64,000 bases of DNA from Lachnospiraceae bacterium (GTDB lineage Bacteria > Bacillota > Clostridia > Lachnospirales > Lachnospiraceae), in NCBI GenBank assembly GCA_017468395.1, contig JAFUIR010000015.1, positions 62,001 through 126,000 on the forward strand, read 5' to 3'. Position numbers and translations under genes: made by a program. Below the pieces are notes generated by a model that worked only from the letters and a program-made list of their open reading frames with translations, did not search any database and was not told the DNA's origin. Positions 34,669 through 42,419 of the stretch are shown here, piece by piece. Position 1 is the first letter of the stretch. Every line of letters begins with the position of its first letter.

Positions 34669-34708
34669 GCAATATTTACTTTTTATCATTCAAATGGTAA
34701 AATATTGC
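34669..34708. promoter_or_regulatory. Inverted-repeat operator candidate for the AraC regulator
   Basis: GCAATATTTAC (34669-34679) is mirrored by GTAAAATATTGC (34697-34708), differing by one base in arm length. The repeat straddles the regulator's own promoter (34675-34703), suggesting autoregulation as well as activation of the divergent operon. Confidence 0.5.
34675..34703 (+). promoter_or_regulatory. Probable promoter of the AraC-family gene
   Basis: -35 TTTACT (34675-34680), 17-bp spacer, -10 TAAAAT (34698-34703), 80 bp before ATG 34784. A consensus TTGACA at 34645-34650 lacks a properly spaced -10. Confidence 0.55.
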
Positions 34709-34783
34709 CATAGAAAAGTGGTTTTTTCCGCCTTTCCTTTGTGCAAAACTGTTGTTGTTCGATTTGTGAGGTAAAAACAAAAA

Positions 34784-35719
34784 ATGGCAATTTCTCGAAA
34801 TATTCAAATTCCACATGCATTTTGGAAATTTAACGACGATTTCACTTCCCGTTCCTTAAATCAGGAGCAGGAAATTGTGCAGTTTAAAAACAACTCCACC
34901 ATCCGCGTGTGGCTTAACACCCAAGTCTCGGATTACAATCCCCACTGGCACAGTGCTTTGGAAATCATCGTTCCGGTGGAGAATTATTATGATGTGGAAA
35001 TTAATGAAGAGCAGTTCCGTATAAATCCCGGTGAAATTCTGGCTATTCCTCCCGGAGAAATGCACGCTCTGTCTGCTCCTGAGTCCGGCAGCCGTTTCAT
35101 CTTTATGTTTGATATTTCCAGTTATTCCAGACTGAAAGGTTTTTCCGGTATCCAGTCCCTGCTGATTAATCCCCTTTATATCACCAGAGATACTTATCCG
35201 CTTATTTATGATGAACTTTTTCAATTACTCCAGTCCATCAGCGCGGAATATTTCGGAGAAAACGAATATAAGGAACTGACTATTCACGCCCTGCTTTTGA
35301 ACTTTTTTGTAAAACTGGGACATAACCACATTGACACGGCGAACCTTTTCCCCAATGTCCGTCCCGGCAAGCAAAAAACTTATGTCAAGAAATTCAACGA
35401 CCTTTTAGATTACATAGACACACATTATATGGAAGAACTTACTTTGGAAGAGGTGGCGGCCTCCATCGGGTTTAGCAAATACCACTTTTCCCGTTTGTTC
35501 CGCCAGTATACCAATTTCACATTCTGCGATTATGTCAATTACAGACGCATTAAAGTAGCCGAGGAACTTTTAATCCAGCCCGACATCTCCATCACAGAGG
35601 TAGCGCTGCAGTCCGGTTTCCCCAGCATTTCTACTTTTAACCGCCTGTTCAAGCAGCAAAAAAATTGTACCCCCAGTGAGTACAGAGCCATGAATAATCA
35701 TCCCAAGCACTTCCGGTAA
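34784..35719 (+). CDS. AraC-family transcriptional regulator with cupin sensor domain
   Basis: 311 residues. An N-terminal cupin (about 35-120, with HWHSALEIIVPVE and IPPGEMHAL) probably binds a sugar. The C-terminal double helix-turn-helix (about 210-305, YMEELTLEEVAASIGFSKYHFSRLFRQYT and SITEVALQSGFPSISTFNRLFKQQ) is the AraC/XylS DNA-binding domain. It is transcribed away from the 20-kb sugar operon across a 267-bp region with shared half-sites, so it is the likely local activator. GTGAGG lies upstream of ATG 34784. It ends in a nested hairpin shared with the convergent export operon. Confidence 0.94.
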   Translation: MAISRNIQIPHAFWKFNDDFTSRSLNQEQEIVQFKNNSTIRVWLNTQVSDYNPHWHSALEIIVPVENYYDVEINEEQFRINPGEILAIPPGEMHALSAPESGSRFIFMFDISSYSRLKGFSGIQSLLINPLYITRDTYPLIYDELFQLLQSISAEYFGENEYKELTIHALLLNFFVKLGHNHIDTANLFPNVRPGKQKTYVKKFNDLLDYIDTHYMEELTLEEVAASIGFSKYHFSRLFRQYTNFTFCDYVNYRRIKVAEELLIQPDISITEVALQSGFPSISTFNRLFKQQKNCTPSEYRAMNNHPKHFR

Positions 35720-35745
35720 GATTTGCATACGAAGCATGAAATAAT

Positions 35746-35848
35746 GGGCTGTTAAGCCGATACATACAAAAAGCGATTAGAAAAAGGATTTCTGCAAAAG
35801 AAACTTTTTCCAATCGCTTTTTAATTTAAATCGTCTATTTAACAGCCC
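35746..35848. terminator. Nested bidirectional terminator
   Basis: An outer stem GGGCTGTTAA (35746-35755) / TTAACAGCCC (35839-35848) encloses an inner stem AAAAAGCGATTAGAAAAAG (35768-35786) / CTTTTTCCAATCGCTTTTT (35804-35822). The U/A-runs on the inner stem allow termination in both directions, between the AraC gene and the end of the export run. Confidence 0.85.
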
Positions 35849-35854
35849 TTTATT

Positions 35855-38065
35855 TCACTGTATTTCCGCATACAAATCCTTGTTGCGGTTTTGCATTTGT
35901 AATTGGGCCTGTACCAGACCATAGTAAATCCCCTGCTGCTTCATCAATTCTTCGTGGCTTCCCACTTCTGCAATCTTATGTCCGTCAATTACTACCAGAC
36001 GGTCCGCATCTTTTAAAGTGGACAGCCTGTGGGCGATGGCAAAAGTAGTTCTGCCTTCCCGCAGTCTTCCCAGGGCCTGTTGAATCAAATATTCGCTTTC
36101 CGTATCCAGGCTGGCGGTAGCCTCGTCCAAAATCAAAATGGCCGGGTCACACAAAATGGCTCTGGCTATGGCGATACGCTGCCTTTCTCCGCCGGATAAA
36201 TTGTGACCGTTTTCTCCTACATACGTATTATATCCGTCCGGAGTCTTGCAAATAAAATCATGGGCATTGGCCATTTTCGCCGCCCGTACCACTTCCTCAT
36301 AAGTTGCCTTAGGTCTTGCAAAGCGGATATTATTTAAGATAGTTCCGGAAAACAGGAAGTTTTCCTGCAACACCACACCTATCTGGCTATGGTAATTTTC
36401 CAATTTAATTTTTCTGATATCAATGCCGTCCACCAAAAGACACCCGTCATCCACTTCATAAAGATGCATAATCAGGTTAATCATAGTGGATTTACCCGTA
36501 CCGGACGCTCCCACAAAGCCAATCATTTCTCCGGGTTTCACCTTCAAATTGACCCCCTCCAGTACCGGCTGGTAAGACTTATATCCAAAAGAAGCATTAC
36601 AAAACTCAATCTCACCCTTTACCTTATGGAAAACCGCATCCTCACCGTCCCTGATGGAAGGCTCCTGATTTAAAACATCCCCTATACGCTCCAAACTGGT
36701 AATCAGGTTCATAAGCGCCCTCGGCGTGTTGGTCAACCAACCTACATATTGGTACAAAAGAGAAGTATAACTGATAAACTGTAACAGCCGTCCCGGCGTC
36801 ATATCCCCAAGCAGCACTTCCCTTCCTCCAAAGAAAGTTACCAGATAAGTGCCCGCACCCAGTAAGAATCCAAGGGTAGGATAAAACACCGCAAAAAATA
36901 TTTCGTTCGCTCTTTGTATCTTTGCCAGTTCCTCAGTATTTCTTTCAAAACGCCCCGCTTCCCGGGTTTCCTGACCATAGGATTTTACTTCCGCAATACC
37001 GGAAATCACGTCCTGCAAATTTTCATTTACCTTATCACTTTTCATGCCCTGAATGTGAAACACCGTACGGATTTTGCGCCTTACGGACATCGCCACCACC
37101 ACGCAGACCGGCACCAGAAGAAACGCCAAAATCGCCAGTTTGTAATTCAGTACCAACATGTAAATAACCACACAGATAAACAAGATGGCTACCGTAAACA
37201 TATTGCAGAATACGTTTCCCACAAATTCTTTGATACGCATGGTGTCCCACATAATGCGGTTCATCAGTTCTCCCGGGCTTCTGTCATTAATAAAAGAAAG
37301 GGAAAGCATCTGAATACGTTCAAACAATTTCTTTCTCTGGTCCTCGCTAATCATGGAGCCCAGTTTGGTACAAAGATAACTTTTGGCTGCATTAATCACT
37401 ACAATGCCCACGCTCATAAGGAACATGCCCAAAAGGCAAAGCACTGCCGCCCCATAATCTTTTTCTTCCCGCAGCAGCACATCATCCACCAGATACCCCC
37501 TGATGGCAGGGTCCACCAAAGTCACCACCGTAGCCCCAAACATCAAAAGTAAAATTACCGCCATCATTTTTTTATGAGGCCTTACCATTTCTAAAAAAGT
37601 ATATAACAGCCCCTCTTTTTTGCCGCCGCACTTAGGGCACCTGCTTGTTCCGGGAAGTGCCCGCCCACACTTTTGACAGGATTTTTCATATTCGGGACTG
37701 ATTACCTTTTCTTTTCTTCCCTGTTTCAAAATCTGCACGCCGCGGAACAGATAGGAATACCGCACCTGATGTTTGGCAGAAAATCTTCCAAGGAGCACTT
37801 TCTCACCTTTTCTCTCCCCGTAAACAATGCCACATCCGATGCCGGCCTCACTCTTTACGCAGTCCCACATTTCCAAAGGATAGTCCCCTGTAAGAAAGCC
37901 TTCCTCCAAAATAAGAATCCTGTTGTCTGTTACCACCAGATAAGAATTTTTTCTGTAATTTCCCGAAAAATCCAAATCCAGAGGCAGACAGTAAAAAATC
38001 TCCTCATTTTCTTTCAGCCCGCACAGATTTCTATTTTCCTGATTTAACTCAAATTTCAGTATCAC
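35855..38065 (-). CDS. ABC half-exporter with N-terminal PH-like domain and zinc ribbon (second of pair)
   Basis: 736 residues from GTG 38065 (GGAG upstream). Order: an N-terminal beta-rich PH-like domain (about 10-115, SYLVVTDNRILILEEG), a zinc ribbon CQKCGRALPGTSRCPKC (about 130-146), a six-helix type I exporter domain (about 160-480), and an ATPase domain with Walker A GASGTGKST, Q-loop VVLQENF, signature LSGGERQR, Walker B ILILDEATAS and H-loop AHR. It resembles the other half-exporter (38636-40852) in all parts, and the two probably form a heterodimer. DUF1854 lies between them. The cargo is unknown. It is the last gene before a strong terminator. Confidence 0.92.
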   Translation of the reverse strand: MILKFELNQENRNLCGLKENEEIFYCLPLDLDFSGNYRKNSYLVVTDNRILILEEGFLTGDYPLEMWDCVKSEAGIGCGIVYGERKGEKVLLGRFSAKHQVRYSYLFRGVQILKQGRKEKVISPEYEKSCQKCGRALPGTSRCPKCGGKKEGLLYTFLEMVRPHKKMMAVILLLMFGATVVTLVDPAIRGYLVDDVLLREEKDYGAAVLCLLGMFLMSVGIVVINAAKSYLCTKLGSMISEDQRKKLFERIQMLSLSFINDRSPGELMNRIMWDTMRIKEFVGNVFCNMFTVAILFICVVIYMLVLNYKLAILAFLLVPVCVVVAMSVRRKIRTVFHIQGMKSDKVNENLQDVISGIAEVKSYGQETREAGRFERNTEELAKIQRANEIFFAVFYPTLGFLLGAGTYLVTFFGGREVLLGDMTPGRLLQFISYTSLLYQYVGWLTNTPRALMNLITSLERIGDVLNQEPSIRDGEDAVFHKVKGEIEFCNASFGYKSYQPVLEGVNLKVKPGEMIGFVGASGTGKSTMINLIMHLYEVDDGCLLVDGIDIRKIKLENYHSQIGVVLQENFLFSGTILNNIRFARPKATYEEVVRAAKMANAHDFICKTPDGYNTYVGENGHNLSGGERQRIAIARAILCDPAILILDEATASLDTESEYLIQQALGRLREGRTTFAIAHRLSTLKDADRLVVIDGHKIAEVGSHEELMKQQGIYYGLVQAQLQMQNRNKDLYAEIQ

Positions 38066-38079
38066 TTTATCACTCCGTT

Positions 38080-38619
38080 CTACAGGAATAAGTCCAGTTT
38101 CTTTCGTTCTGCAGGTGTCATTTTGGAAACATCCGGTATCTCAAACCGGTTTTCATCAATATCCATAATCAGCACCCGCTCCTCAGACAGATGGCTGATG
38201 GATTTTCCACCCATTTTTACAGTAAATTTGCATTCTCCACGGTCTGTCACCACATCCCAGTAGGAATAGCCGTATTCGTCTTTAATATTACGCACTTTCA
38301 GGATAACCGGTGTAAAATAGCGCAAGGACAATTGTTCCAAAAGCATTTCTTTTTTTTTGGGACTCATAGTGTCCAAATCTTCTATAATGCCGATTTCTTC
38401 CTGTTTCTCCTCCGCATTGCGGATGGAAATAAATTTCTGGCTGTCGGAAAAAGGAAACATTCTCACTACATTTACCCTTGGATAATATTCTTCTCCCAGA
38501 CAGAGACTTAAAAAACCGTTCCCCACTTTTTCAAAAACAGCATCCCCGTCCTTCAGATAGCGTATCCTCAGCATGGCTTCTGTTTCCTGCTCCATTTGTT
38601 CTAACTGAAATTCTTCCAT
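38080..38619 (-). CDS. DUF1854 protein between two ABC half-exporters
   Basis: 179 residues, soluble, no signal. Conserved DUF1854 features: VRMFPFSDSQKFISIRN, EEIGIIEDLDTMSP, LSLRYFTPVILKVRNIKDEYGYSYWDVVTDRG and FTVKMGGKSI. In Proteobacteria DUF1854 proteins occur beside an ABC exporter linked to cyanophycin genes; here there is no cyanophycin synthetase or cyanophycinase in view, only the conserved link to ABC exporters with extended N-termini. It probably binds the cytoplasmic extensions of the two exporter halves or the cargo. Gaps of 14-16 bp on both sides show tight operon packing. Confidence 0.85.
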   Translation of the reverse strand: MEEFQLEQMEQETEAMLRIRYLKDGDAVFEKVGNGFLSLCLGEEYYPRVNVVRMFPFSDSQKFISIRNAEEKQEEIGIIEDLDTMSPKKKEMLLEQLSLRYFTPVILKVRNIKDEYGYSYWDVVTDRGECKFTVKMGGKSISHLSEERVLIMDIDENRFEIPDVSKMTPAERKKLDLFL

Positions 38620-38635
38620 GATTCCTCCTGCCCTT

Positions 38636-40852
38636 CTATTCTTTTACCGCAAGGGCCTTTGTCTGTAATTGCATCAGTTTATAGTAAATACCACCCAGTT
38701 TCTCCAGTTCTTCATGGGTGCCTGCTTCCGTAATTTCTCCGTTTTCCACCACTACCAGATAGTCCGCATCCCGGAGAGTAGACAACCGGTGTGCAATGGA
38801 AATGGTAGTTCTTCCCTTTACCAGATATTGCAGTGATTTTTGAATAATACGCTCTGTCTCCGTGTCCACGGAAGCCGTGGCTTCATCCAAAATCAAAATC
38901 TTGGGATTTGCCAAAATGGCTCTGGCAATGGAAATCCTCTGCCTTTCCCCGCCGGAAAGAGCCCTGCCGGAAGAGCCGATAAAGGTATCATAGCCGTCAG
39001 GCATTTTCATAATAAAATCATGGGCGCCGGCAAGTTTCGCCGCCCGCATTACATCCCCATGATCCGCTCCCGGGTTGGCATAAGCGATATTTTCCGCCAC
39101 CGTCCCCATAAAGATATAAGTGTCCTGAGACACCATGGAAACATTCTTTCGAAGATCACCTGCCGAAAGGTCTTTTACATCGATACCATCAATACGGATA
39201 CTTCCCTCCTGCACGTCATACATACGGGATATAAGATTGACCAGTGTGGTTTTCCCTGCACCGGAGCGACCGATAATACCAATCATTTTTCCCGCTTCAA
39301 TATGTAACGACACATCTTTAAGCACCGGTCTGCCGATTTCATATCCGAAAGTCACTTTATCCAGTACCACATCGCCTTTTGGCTCCTTTAAAGGAATGGG
39401 TTTTTCCTTTTCCTGCACCTGCGGAATGGCATCCATAATCTCAAAAAGCCTTTGGGCACTGTTCATACTTTCCGCCCACCAGTTGGGCACATGGGACATA
39501 AAATTAAGTGGTCCCTGCAATTGACTGACATAGCCTGCAAAAGTAATGAGGGTACCAAGTTCCATTCCTGCATCTCCCAAAAGGAAATATACCCCCAAAA
39601 ACCATACGCTCATATCAATAATACTCTGGGCACCGCCGTACACAATCTGGAAATAATTTTGTCTGTAAGCAATATGGGTTTCCGCATCCCTCAGTTTGCG
39701 GTTAGAGGACTTAAATCTGCTAATTTCCTGACTTTCCTGTCCGAAACTTTTTACCACACGGGCGCCTGTCAGGTTATCATTGACACTGTTATTTACAGAG
39801 CGCTCCGCCCTGTGTCTGCGTCCGTGCATAATCCAGATTTTCGGTCGAAGATAACGGTTTATGCCCAAAAGTACAGGCAAAATGAGTAAAGTCGTCAAGG
39901 TCATTTTCCAGTTAATACGAAGCATTACCACCATAGTGACCGTAAAAGTCAATACATGCACCAGCACATAGGGCGCACCGTCTACAAAAAATCCCGTAAT
40001 GCGGTCCGCATCGCTCATCACTCTGGTCATCAGTCCGCCGGTCTGACGACTTCTGAAAAAACTGATGGACAACTGCCCCATTTTGGCAAATACGTCCTTT
40101 TTCATGTCCCGTATCACACCGATTACCATATGGGCAGTCAATACTCCATGCAAAATCTGGAGCAAAAGCAGCACCACCTTGGTGGCTACCATAGTAAGTA
40201 CAAGCAATAAAAGCGCAGTTATAAACTCCCCCTGCCCAAGGCCTATACTCTGCAAAAACCCTTCATCCCCTGCCAATACCTTATCATACAAAATTTCGCC
40301 GTTTAAATAAGGCCACACCAAATTCAAAAGGGAAGTCAGGATAACTCCCAAAACCAAGGTTATAAACTGAACTCTATAAGTCTTAAAGTATTCCAGTACA
40401 CGCCAAAATACCGCTCCCTTATCCATACATTTGGGACAAATTTTCTGCACCGGGTCAGGATATCGTTTGCCGCATTTGGGACAGCACACTTCCTCTTCCT
40501 TGGGCGGTTCAAAGGCCTCCCCTTTTTGCAACTGTTCCACGCCTTTTTTTAACTGAAGCATTTTTCCGAGGCAGGCATTGGTAAACCGCACCAGATACTG
40601 CATCCGGTTACCGATACGGACCGTCAGCATATTACATCCGATACCATTTTCCACGTTCAGTTGTTCCAAATCTTTCAAATCATAGGAAAACCGGCAGTGC
40701 TGCTCCTTTTCGCTTTCCGAAAAAACATACAGTTTTTCGCCGGTCAGCACCACATAGCCTTTCCCATACTCTCCGTTTTGTTTTAAATCAAACAAGGCAG
40801 AAAATAAAATTTCTGCCTTTATTTCTGCTTTTATCTCTTCCGGTAATTTCAT
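38636..40852 (-). CDS. ABC half-exporter with N-terminal PH-like domain and zinc ribbon (first of pair)
   Basis: 738 residues. An N-terminal PH-like domain (about 25-120, GYVVLTGEKLYVFSES) and zinc ribbon CPKCGKRYPDPVQKICPKC (about 124-142) precede an exporter membrane domain and ATPase with Walker A GRSGAGKTT, signature LSGGERQR, Walker B ILILDEATAS and AHR. Both ATP sites of the presumed heterodimer therefore look catalytically complete. The ribosome site GGAGG precedes ATG 40852, two bases after the stop of the AbrB-tailed ATPase gene, so the export modules are translated as one unit. Confidence 0.92.
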   Translation of the reverse strand: MKLPEEIKAEIKAEILFSALFDLKQNGEYGKGYVVLTGEKLYVFSESEKEQHCRFSYDLKDLEQLNVENGIGCNMLTVRIGNRMQYLVRFTNACLGKMLQLKKGVEQLQKGEAFEPPKEEEVCCPKCGKRYPDPVQKICPKCMDKGAVFWRVLEYFKTYRVQFITLVLGVILTSLLNLVWPYLNGEILYDKVLAGDEGFLQSIGLGQGEFITALLLLVLTMVATKVVLLLLQILHGVLTAHMVIGVIRDMKKDVFAKMGQLSISFFRSRQTGGLMTRVMSDADRITGFFVDGAPYVLVHVLTFTVTMVVMLRINWKMTLTTLLILPVLLGINRYLRPKIWIMHGRRHRAERSVNNSVNDNLTGARVVKSFGQESQEISRFKSSNRKLRDAETHIAYRQNYFQIVYGGAQSIIDMSVWFLGVYFLLGDAGMELGTLITFAGYVSQLQGPLNFMSHVPNWWAESMNSAQRLFEIMDAIPQVQEKEKPIPLKEPKGDVVLDKVTFGYEIGRPVLKDVSLHIEAGKMIGIIGRSGAGKTTLVNLISRMYDVQEGSIRIDGIDVKDLSAGDLRKNVSMVSQDTYIFMGTVAENIAYANPGADHGDVMRAAKLAGAHDFIMKMPDGYDTFIGSSGRALSGGERQRISIARAILANPKILILDEATASVDTETERIIQKSLQYLVKGRTTISIAHRLSTLRDADYLVVVENGEITEAGTHEELEKLGGIYYKLMQLQTKALAVKE

Positions 40853-40854
40853 TT

Positions 40855-41739
40855 TTATTCCTCCGGTCTGCTGATAATGACCTTTCCGTCCTGTAGTTCC
40901 AACTTCACTTTATTGTCCTTAAGTTCCAGACTACCGATAATTTCTCTGGGAATCTGCACACGTCCCGCTTTATCCATGATAACGTACTCCTCCTGGGTGT
41001 CCTCATGGCGCCAGTCGATGGACACTTCCTTCAAACGGTCCGCATACTTCTCCTTAAGGATTCTCTCACTGCTGATTTTACCGTCCCTGATGGCAACCAC
41101 GCGCTTTACCTTTTTGGACAAGGCCACATCATGGGTAACAATCAAAATGGTCTGTCCCTGCCTGTTCAGTTCCGTAAACACATCAAAAATATAATTTGCC
41201 GTCTTGGGGTCTACGCTTCCTGTAGGTTCATCCGCCAAAAGCAGTTTGGGCGAATTCGCAAGCGCTATGGCAATGGCTACCCTCTGCTGTTCACCGCCGG
41301 AAAGCATATTCATACGGCTGTTTTTTTTGGAAGACAATCCCACCATTTCCAAAAGTTCCAGCGCCTTTGTACGCTTTTTTTTCACGTTGGAAAGGTGCAT
41401 GGGCAGCATAATGTTTTCCAGCACTGTCAGATAAGGAAGCAGATTTCTTCCGTTGTTCTGCCACACAAAGCCTACCGTATCCCGCTTGTAAACCACCAGT
41501 TCTCTTTCCGTCATGGTAAAAAGGTTTTTACCTCCCACCACCAGACTTCCGGCACTGGGTCTGTCCAGACCGCCAATCATATTTAAGAAAGTGGACTTGC
41601 CGCTTCCGCTGTTTCCGATTAAAGCAGTCAGTTCCCCCTGCTCCACAGTCAAATCAAGCCCCTGCAGGGCAAGCACTTCCGTCTGTTTTGTCTTATAAAT
41701 CTTAACCAGACCATCGGCCTGTATCATTACTTCTGACAT
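40855..41739 (-). CDS. LolD/MacB-type ABC ATPase with C-terminal AbrB-like domain
   Basis: 294 residues. The first 220 form a LolD-type ATPase: Walker A GNSGSGKST (about 42), Q-loop VWQNNGRNL, signature LSGGEQQR, Walker B LLLADEPTGSVD, H-loop THD. The last 45 residues (VIMDKAGRVQIPREI, then KVKLELQDGKVIISRP) match the AbrB/SpoVT swapped-hairpin fold, normally a DNA-binding or oligomerisation domain of regulators. Such a tail is unusual on a transport ATPase. It overlaps the other ATPase gene by 13 bp. With it and the FtsX-type permease it would make a MacB-like complex energised by two different ATPases. Confidence 0.9.
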   Translation of the reverse strand: MSEVMIQADGLVKIYKTKQTEVLALQGLDLTVEQGELTALIGNSGSGKSTFLNMIGGLDRPSAGSLVVGGKNLFTMTERELVVYKRDTVGFVWQNNGRNLLPYLTVLENIMLPMHLSNVKKKRTKALELLEMVGLSSKKNSRMNMLSGGEQQRVAIAIALANSPKLLLADEPTGSVDPKTANYIFDVFTELNRQGQTILIVTHDVALSKKVKRVVAIRDGKISSERILKEKYADRLKEVSIDWRHEDTQEEYVIMDKAGRVQIPREIIGSLELKDNKVKLELQDGKVIISRPEE

Positions 41740-42419
41740 ATCTGCTCCCCGTTTTCCAACTCGATTACCAAGTCTCCCGCATCCATAAGTCCCATGTCAT
41801 GGGTTGTCATTAAAATAGTAACCCCTTCAGTTTTGGTCATCTCCTGAAAGAGTTTCGCCACTTCCGCCGCCATGGCACTGTCAAGTTCCGCCGTAGGCTC
41901 ATCCGCCAGCAATATCTTGGGTCTGTGGGCAATGGCCCTGGCAATAGCCACTCTCTGCTGTTCACCGCCGGACATTTCCGCCGGCATATGATGCATACGG
42001 TTTCCAAGCCCTACCATTTTCAGGCATTCTTCCACACGTTTTTTCCTGTTTTCCTTTACTCCCGCAAGCCTCAAAGAAAATTCTACATTTTGAAAGGCAT
42101 CCATGGTGGGAATCAAAGAAACCGACTGGAACACAAAGCCCACCTTGGTTCTTCGCAGTTTTTCCCGCTGCTTATCGGACATTCTTCCGATGTCCTCACC
42201 CTCCATCAGCACTTTACCGGAGGATGGTTTGTCTAAGGCCCCGATAATATTAAGCAGCGTTGTTTTTCCGGAACCCGAGCGGCCTTTTAACACTGTCAGC
42301 ACCCCTTCCGGAATCTGCACATTTATATTTTTCAAAGCCTGAAATTCACCACCGGCAACGGGGAACACCCGGTTTACGCCCTGAATGTCAATGGCCACTT
42401 TTTTTAAGTCTTTTTCCAT
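41727..42419 (-). CDS. LolD/MacB-type ABC ATPase
   Basis: 230 residues, the standard length. Walker A GRSGSGKTT (about 45), Q-loop VFQSVSL, signature MSGGEQQR, Walker B ILLADEPTAELD, H-loop TTHD. The start ATG overlaps the stop of the FtsX-type permease gene by one base (TAATG), indicating translational coupling. Partners: the permease (42419-45223) and probably the AbrB-tailed ATPase. Confidence 0.94.
   Translation of the reverse strand: MEKDLKKVAIDIQGVNRVFPVAGGEFQALKNINVQIPEGVLTVLKGRSGSGKTTLLNIIGALDKPSSGKVLMEGEDIGRMSDKQREKLRRTKVGFVFQSVSLIPTMDAFQNVEFSLRLAGVKENRKKRVEECLKMVGLGNRMHHMPAEMSGGEQQRVAIARAIAHRPKILLADEPTAELDSAMAAEVAKLFQEMTKTEGVTILMTTHDMGLMDAGDLVIELENGEQICQK

Noticed and set aside
35855-40852. 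Cyanophycin-associated transporter
   Set aside because: The DUF1854-ABC pairing recalls it, but no cyanophycin synthetase, cyanophycinase or related gene is in the window, so I do not assign that substrate.
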